A stretch of DNA of 26,353 bases from an uncultured Acinetobacter sp. (GTDB lineage: Bacteria; Cyanobacteriota; Vampirovibrionia; Gastranaerophilales; Gastranaerophilaceae). Position 1 is the stretch's first letter; each line of letters opens with the position of its first letter. Positions 23,276-26,353 of the stretch are shown here, piece by piece. The stretch lies in contig CAMORE010000010.1 of NCBI GenBank assembly GCA_946623365.1, positions 1 to 26,353 of the forward strand, in the 5' to 3' direction. A model generated the notes under the pieces. It was not told the origin of the DNA and searched no databases. It saw nothing but the letters and a program-made list of their open reading frames with translations. A program made the translations under genes and the position numbers.

Positions 23276-25022
23276 CATAATATCTTCAAATACGATAGGA
23301 AATAACTACTACTCTACAGCATTTAAGAGTCAGTATCAGACAAATCCGTCTGCTAAAAATTCAGAAACAGGAGTAACTGATAAGTATTTGAATAACTTAG
23401 CAATGATTAATGCACCTGTAGTAAAAAAAGTTGATTCAAAAAATGTTGATTTAAGCAATTATAAAAATAATCTTCGTTCAATGATACAGAACAATGAAAC
23501 CGTTATGCTTGCAATTGTTCCCAGAATATTTAATGCACAAGATTTGAATGGTGATGATAGAATTTCGATTAAAAGCGGAGAAAGAGTCGGAACTTTTTTA
23601 AATGCAATAGAAAGATTAGATGAATTAAAAGAAGACGGAATCAATACAATTCACGTTCTTCCTATTCACCCTACCGGAAAGAAAAATGCAATGGGAACAG
23701 CAGGTTCTTTATACTCACCGCTCAAATTTATAGAAGATAACGGAGATTTGGCAATAGATCCGATTCTTATTGAAAAAGATGATCCGAGAACTCCGAATGA
23801 ACAATTCAAAGCATTTATAGATGAATGTCATAAACGTAATATTAAAGTAATGTTAGATTTACCAAGCTGCGCATCGGTTGAACTGTTTGAAAATGAACCT
23901 GAGCTTATGGCTTTTGGCAGGAATGGTGAAGATAAGACTCCGCAGGGTTGGGAAGATATTAGAATGTTTGAACCCTGGGCAGATGAAACAAACAGGGATT
24001 TAAATCCTGCTTTGTATGAAATGCACAGACAATATGTGGATGCCTGCATTGATTTGGGAATAGACGGAATTCGAGCCGATGTAGCCAGAGCTAAACCGAC
24101 AGAATTTTGGGATAAATTAATAACTTATTCTCATACAAAAGACCCTGAGTTCGGCTGGTTAGCAGAAAGTTATACATATGAATGTGCTTCACCTATGATT
24201 AACATGCCGTTTGACAGACCTGAAGACTTGTTGAAAGCAGGGTTTGACGAATATTACGGTCAATACCACATATTCCATGATTGGAGGAGCGCTTCTGAAT
24301 TTAATGATTACGTTAAAATGAATTTAGATATGTCACACAGGCTTCCGGCAGGAAAATCCGTAATCGGCTCTTTTCTAACACATGACGATGTTTCTTCCAT
24401 GCGACATGGGGGAGAAAATTTCTGCAAAATGACAACAGTTTTACAGTCAACTCTTCCTATGTGCAATATGTATTTTGTTGACGGATTCCAAACAGGTGAT
24501 TATTATGATTACAAATACAGAAATACTATAGATCCCGAAACAAGAACTGACAGACAAGAGTCTAACGAACACAGATATAAATTAGCAATTTTTAATTTGG
24601 CAAGAAAACCGGGTGGAGATTATCCCGATATAGAACGTGTAATTAAGGGTTGCACCAAAATGCGCTCCGAGAATTTAGATGTTCTTGCAAACAGACACTC
24701 CAGTTTTATTGAGTTTAATAAACGTGAAGACAAGAATGACCAAATAATAACTTATGCAAGACACAATAACGGAAGAACTATTCTGGTAGTCGCAAATAAA
24801 AATCCAAACAGAAATGTAACCGGTATTATTGAGATTCCCGGCTTAAAGAAGGAACAAAAATTAGTCAATATGGTGCCTGAATACGGAGAAACCAGCGAAT
24901 TCCAGACTGCTGATAATGAACTGAGAGTTAACCTTGCACCATGTGATGCTTATGTATTTGAAATTGATACTCCGAATATAGAAAAAGATTGCAAACAAAA
25001 TGCCTACAGACAGAAAGTGTAA
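23259..25022 (+). CDS. GH13 (alpha-amylase superfamily) enzyme, possibly GlgE-like
   Basis: A 587-residue TIM-barrel enzyme acting on alpha-glucans. The expected catalytic triad is D274 in DGIRADVARAKP, E303 in GWLAESYT, and D376 in FLTHDDVSSM. PIHPTGKKNAMGTAGSLYSP (135-154) and the KPTEFWDKLI after the nucleophile recall GlgE (maltosyltransferase) and relatives. Region I is atypical: MLDLPSCASVE (198-207) lacks the usual Asn-His pair. A short EF-hand-like loop DLNGDDRIS is at 95-103, before the barrel. A C-terminal beta domain covers about 500-570. There is no signal peptide, so it is probably cytoplasmic (glycogen or maltodextrin metabolism). The N-terminus has TAFKSQ (20-25), similar to IRFKSK in the first gene of the operon. 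The start has AGGTGA 5-6 nt upstream. GH13 membership is firm; subfamily and reaction are not. Confidence 0.85.
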   Translation: MIKISSIISSNTIGNNYYSTAFKSQYQTNPSAKNSETGVTDKYLNNLAMINAPVVKKVDSKNVDLSNYKNNLRSMIQNNETVMLAIVPRIFNAQDLNGDDRISIKSGERVGTFLNAIERLDELKEDGINTIHVLPIHPTGKKNAMGTAGSLYSPLKFIEDNGDLAIDPILIEKDDPRTPNEQFKAFIDECHKRNIKVMLDLPSCASVELFENEPELMAFGRNGEDKTPQGWEDIRMFEPWADETNRDLNPALYEMHRQYVDACIDLGIDGIRADVARAKPTEFWDKLITYSHTKDPEFGWLAESYTYECASPMINMPFDRPEDLLKAGFDEYYGQYHIFHDWRSASEFNDYVKMNLDMSHRLPAGKSVIGSFLTHDDVSSMRHGGENFCKMTTVLQSTLPMCNMYFVDGFQTGDYYDYKYRNTIDPETRTDRQESNEHRYKLAIFNLARKPGGDYPDIERVIKGCTKMRSENLDVLANRHSSFIEFNKREDKNDQIITYARHNNGRTILVVANKNPNRNVTGIIEIPGLKKEQKLVNMVPEYGETSEFQTADNELRVNLAPCDAYVFEIDTPNIEKDCKQNAYRQKV

Positions 25023-25170
25023 AACTTGCCGCAAATGTAAAAAGTGTAAAATAAAATCCGGTAATGCATTAAAACGCTAAACTATATTTGGCAATTTTGT
25101 CGTTTAAATTTTATTTCAGTACCTAACCAAACTTCTTTCTATGTATAAATGTAAATATAAATTGCATAAT

Positions 25171-25197
25171 AAAAAGAGATTGAATTTCTTCAATCTC
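25171..25197 (-). terminator. Intrinsic terminator of the flagellin gene
   Basis: GAGATTGAA (25176-25184) and TTCAATCTC (25189-25197) form a perfect 9-bp stem with a 4-nt loop. On the minus strand the stem is followed by TTTTTATT (25175 downward), the classical U-tract. It lies 60 nt after the flagellin stop. On the plus strand there is no T-run, but the hairpin might also slow transcription from the GH13 module. The rest of the 234-bp convergent gap shows nothing. Confidence 0.85.
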
Positions 25198-25256
25198 ATA
25201 TATAAGTACATATCCCAATCAACAACAATTTTATTTTTAAATATTTATAATTTTCT

Positions 25257-26132
25257 CTATATTAAGTTCAACGCAATACTCGGTGCCTGATTTGCCGTAG
25301 ATAGCAATGTGGCAGAAGCTTGCTGTAATATTTGTGCTTTAACATATGCTGAAGACTCTTGAGCAACATCAGTATCACGCAATGTTGACAAAGACGATGT
25401 TATATTTCGAGATTGCGTTGTCAGTGCATCAACAGCTGATTCAATCTTGTTCTGAGCAGCACCTATATTTGTTATACGTGTTGATATGTTAGAGATTATC
25501 TTATCTATAACAGTTAATTGATCTGCTGCTTTTGCGGTAGTAGTGCTGTAATTTATAAGATTTACTCTTGTTTGAGCATATTTTGCATCGGTTAAACCCG
25601 TAACAGCAGATGATGTCAATGTTGTTATATCGGCTTTTTTAAACAAATCTTCGCTTAAAGCTATTACGCTGTTTGTATCTTTTATACCTACCTGAAGATT
25701 TATTGCACCATTACCGTTCATTAGCTTAATATCGTTATACTCTGTAGAATAAGCTATTCTGTTTATCTCTTCTACTCTTGCTGTAAATTCTGCCTTAATG
25801 GCAGCCAGAGAATCCGTTCCGTACGTACCATTTGCAGCTTGCTCTGTTAAATCCCGCATACGCTGTAAATGCCCCATGATTAATGAATAATTATCTTCTG
25901 CTGTTTGTAGTAAATCAAGTCCCATTGTTGCATTTTCTGATGCCACATCTATTGAACCCAATTTTGTTTTCCAAGCTTCCGCAATTGAATAGCCAGCAGC
26001 ATTATCTCTTGCATGATTGATTTTATATCCTGTGGTCATTCTTTCAATTGCTGTGTTTAATGCTGAGGTAGCATCATTCAAATTATTTTGAACAATCAAA
26101 GAAGATAAGTTCGTTGTTACAGTAAGCGCCAT
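25257..26132 (-). CDS. fliC: Flagellin
   Basis: A 291-residue flagellin, the filament subunit exported through the flagellar type III apparatus. The N-terminal D0/D1 part is canonical: MALTVTTNLSSLIVQNNLND, then IERMTTGYKINHARDNAAGY (about 29-48) and LQRMRDLTEQAANGTYG (about 88-104), the last covering the stretch recognised by TLR5 in other bacteria. The C-terminal D1/D0 helices end in VKAQILQQASATLLSTANQA and SIALNLI. The variable centre is short (about 145-200), so surface domains D2/D3 are essentially absent. ATG at 26132 with AAAGG and AGGG upstream. No other flagellar gene is in the window, so the filament gene stands alone, with its own terminator. Confidence 0.96.
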   Translation of the reverse strand: MALTVTTNLSSLIVQNNLNDATSALNTAIERMTTGYKINHARDNAAGYSIAEAWKTKLGSIDVASENATMGLDLLQTAEDNYSLIMGHLQRMRDLTEQAANGTYGTDSLAAIKAEFTARVEEINRIAYSTEYNDIKLMNGNGAINLQVGIKDTNSVIALSEDLFKKADITTLTSSAVTGLTDAKYAQTRVNLINYSTTTAKAADQLTVIDKIISNISTRITNIGAAQNKIESAVDALTTQSRNITSSLSTLRDTDVAQESSAYVKAQILQQASATLLSTANQAPSIALNLI

Positions 26133-26187
26133 TCCCTAACCTTTCAAACGGTATAAAATTGTAAATATCCCTAATTTTCTCTTTTGT

Positions 26188-26224
26188 ATATATTTATTAA
26201 ATATATCCGTATGCACTTATTATA
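26188..26224 (-). promoter_or_regulatory. Flagellin upstream region: AT palindrome and possible -10
   Basis: A perfect AT-only palindrome (ATATATTTA, centre T, TAAATATAT; 26188-26206) lies about 55 bp before the flagellin ATG. A minus-strand TATAAT (26224-26219) sits just upstream of it but lacks a good -35. No sigma28 (TAAA-N15-GCCGATAA) or sigma54 site is visible in the 221 bp available. The true promoter may be different or beyond the window. Confidence 0.3.
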
Positions 26225-26330
26225 GATTAATTCAATAAAAAATACACCATGAGACCTTAATATTTTTACAAATATTTACATATAAATTGTGCAACTAACT
26301 GCTTAACATAATAAATTAGATATTAATAGA

Positions 26331-26353
26331 TGCAACAAAATATGTTATTTGTT
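26331..26353. repeat. Copy of the AACAAAA-type repeat, cut by the window edge
   Basis: TGCAACAAAATATGTTATTTGTT matches the right arm at 3531-3553 at 21 of 23 bases, in the same orientation. It lies about 200 bp upstream of the flagellin gene and runs off the end of the window, so its full extent cannot be judged. Confidence 0.35.

Noticed and set aside
26133..26353. Sigma28 or sigma54 flagellar promoter
   Set aside because: Neither consensus is present on the minus strand in the available 221 bp.

Overview
The window is AT-rich bacterial DNA whose gene content best fits a gut-type Vampirovibrionia/Melainabacteria (Candidatus Gastranaerophilales-like) genome. The evidence is a split (alpha/beta type) glycyl-tRNA synthetase, a single flagellin, a CstA-type carrier, FtsH, and several large proteins of no recognised family beside a cytosolic-looking GH13 enzyme. 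The assignment is inferred from gene style; there is no rRNA or other marker in the window to settle it. No tRNA, rRNA, CRISPR array or intact transposase was seen.

Layout. (1) 1-3241: the start of an AMP-forming acyl-CoA synthetase gene (minus strand, runs off the left edge) diverges from a CstA-family transporter gene. (2) 3242-3721: the only gene-free stretch over 300 bp. It holds an imperfect inverted-repeat pair with a MITE-like layout and then the ftsH promoter. (3) 3722-6849: ftsH, a RipA-like small membrane protein and a PAP2 phosphatase, closely packed on the plus strand. They end in a 13-codon stub that looks like the first residues of a family 2 glycosyltransferase. (4) 6874-13516: a minus-strand block. 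It has a small four-helix membrane protein and then six genes joined by stop/start overlaps or a 4-bp gap: nucleotidyltransferase-kinase fusion, small HAD phosphatase, NAD-dependent epimerase, HpcH/HpaI-type aldolase, HAD-IIA phosphatase and ThDP enzyme. This looks like a dedicated pathway that builds and nucleotide-activates an unusual small molecule, probably for a surface glycan. (5) 13743-15110: a GAF plus HD-GYP-like protein whose HD dyad and GYP motif are both altered. (6) 15365-17182: a large protein ending in a zinc metallopeptidase domain similar in layout to the M34/anthrax lethal factor-like group. (7) 17426-19417: glyS. (8) 19637-25022: a three-gene module, two unrecognised membrane-anchored proteins followed by a GH13 (alpha-amylase superfamily) enzyme. 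(9) 25257-26132: flagellin on the minus strand with a clear intrinsic terminator.

The most interesting parts are the six-gene coupled pathway (with the glycosyltransferase stub marking a likely recombination edge), the three-gene GH13 module, the degenerate HD-GYP protein, the M34-like peptidase, and the dispersed intergenic repeat near cstA/ftsH, 13.66 kb and the flagellin gene.
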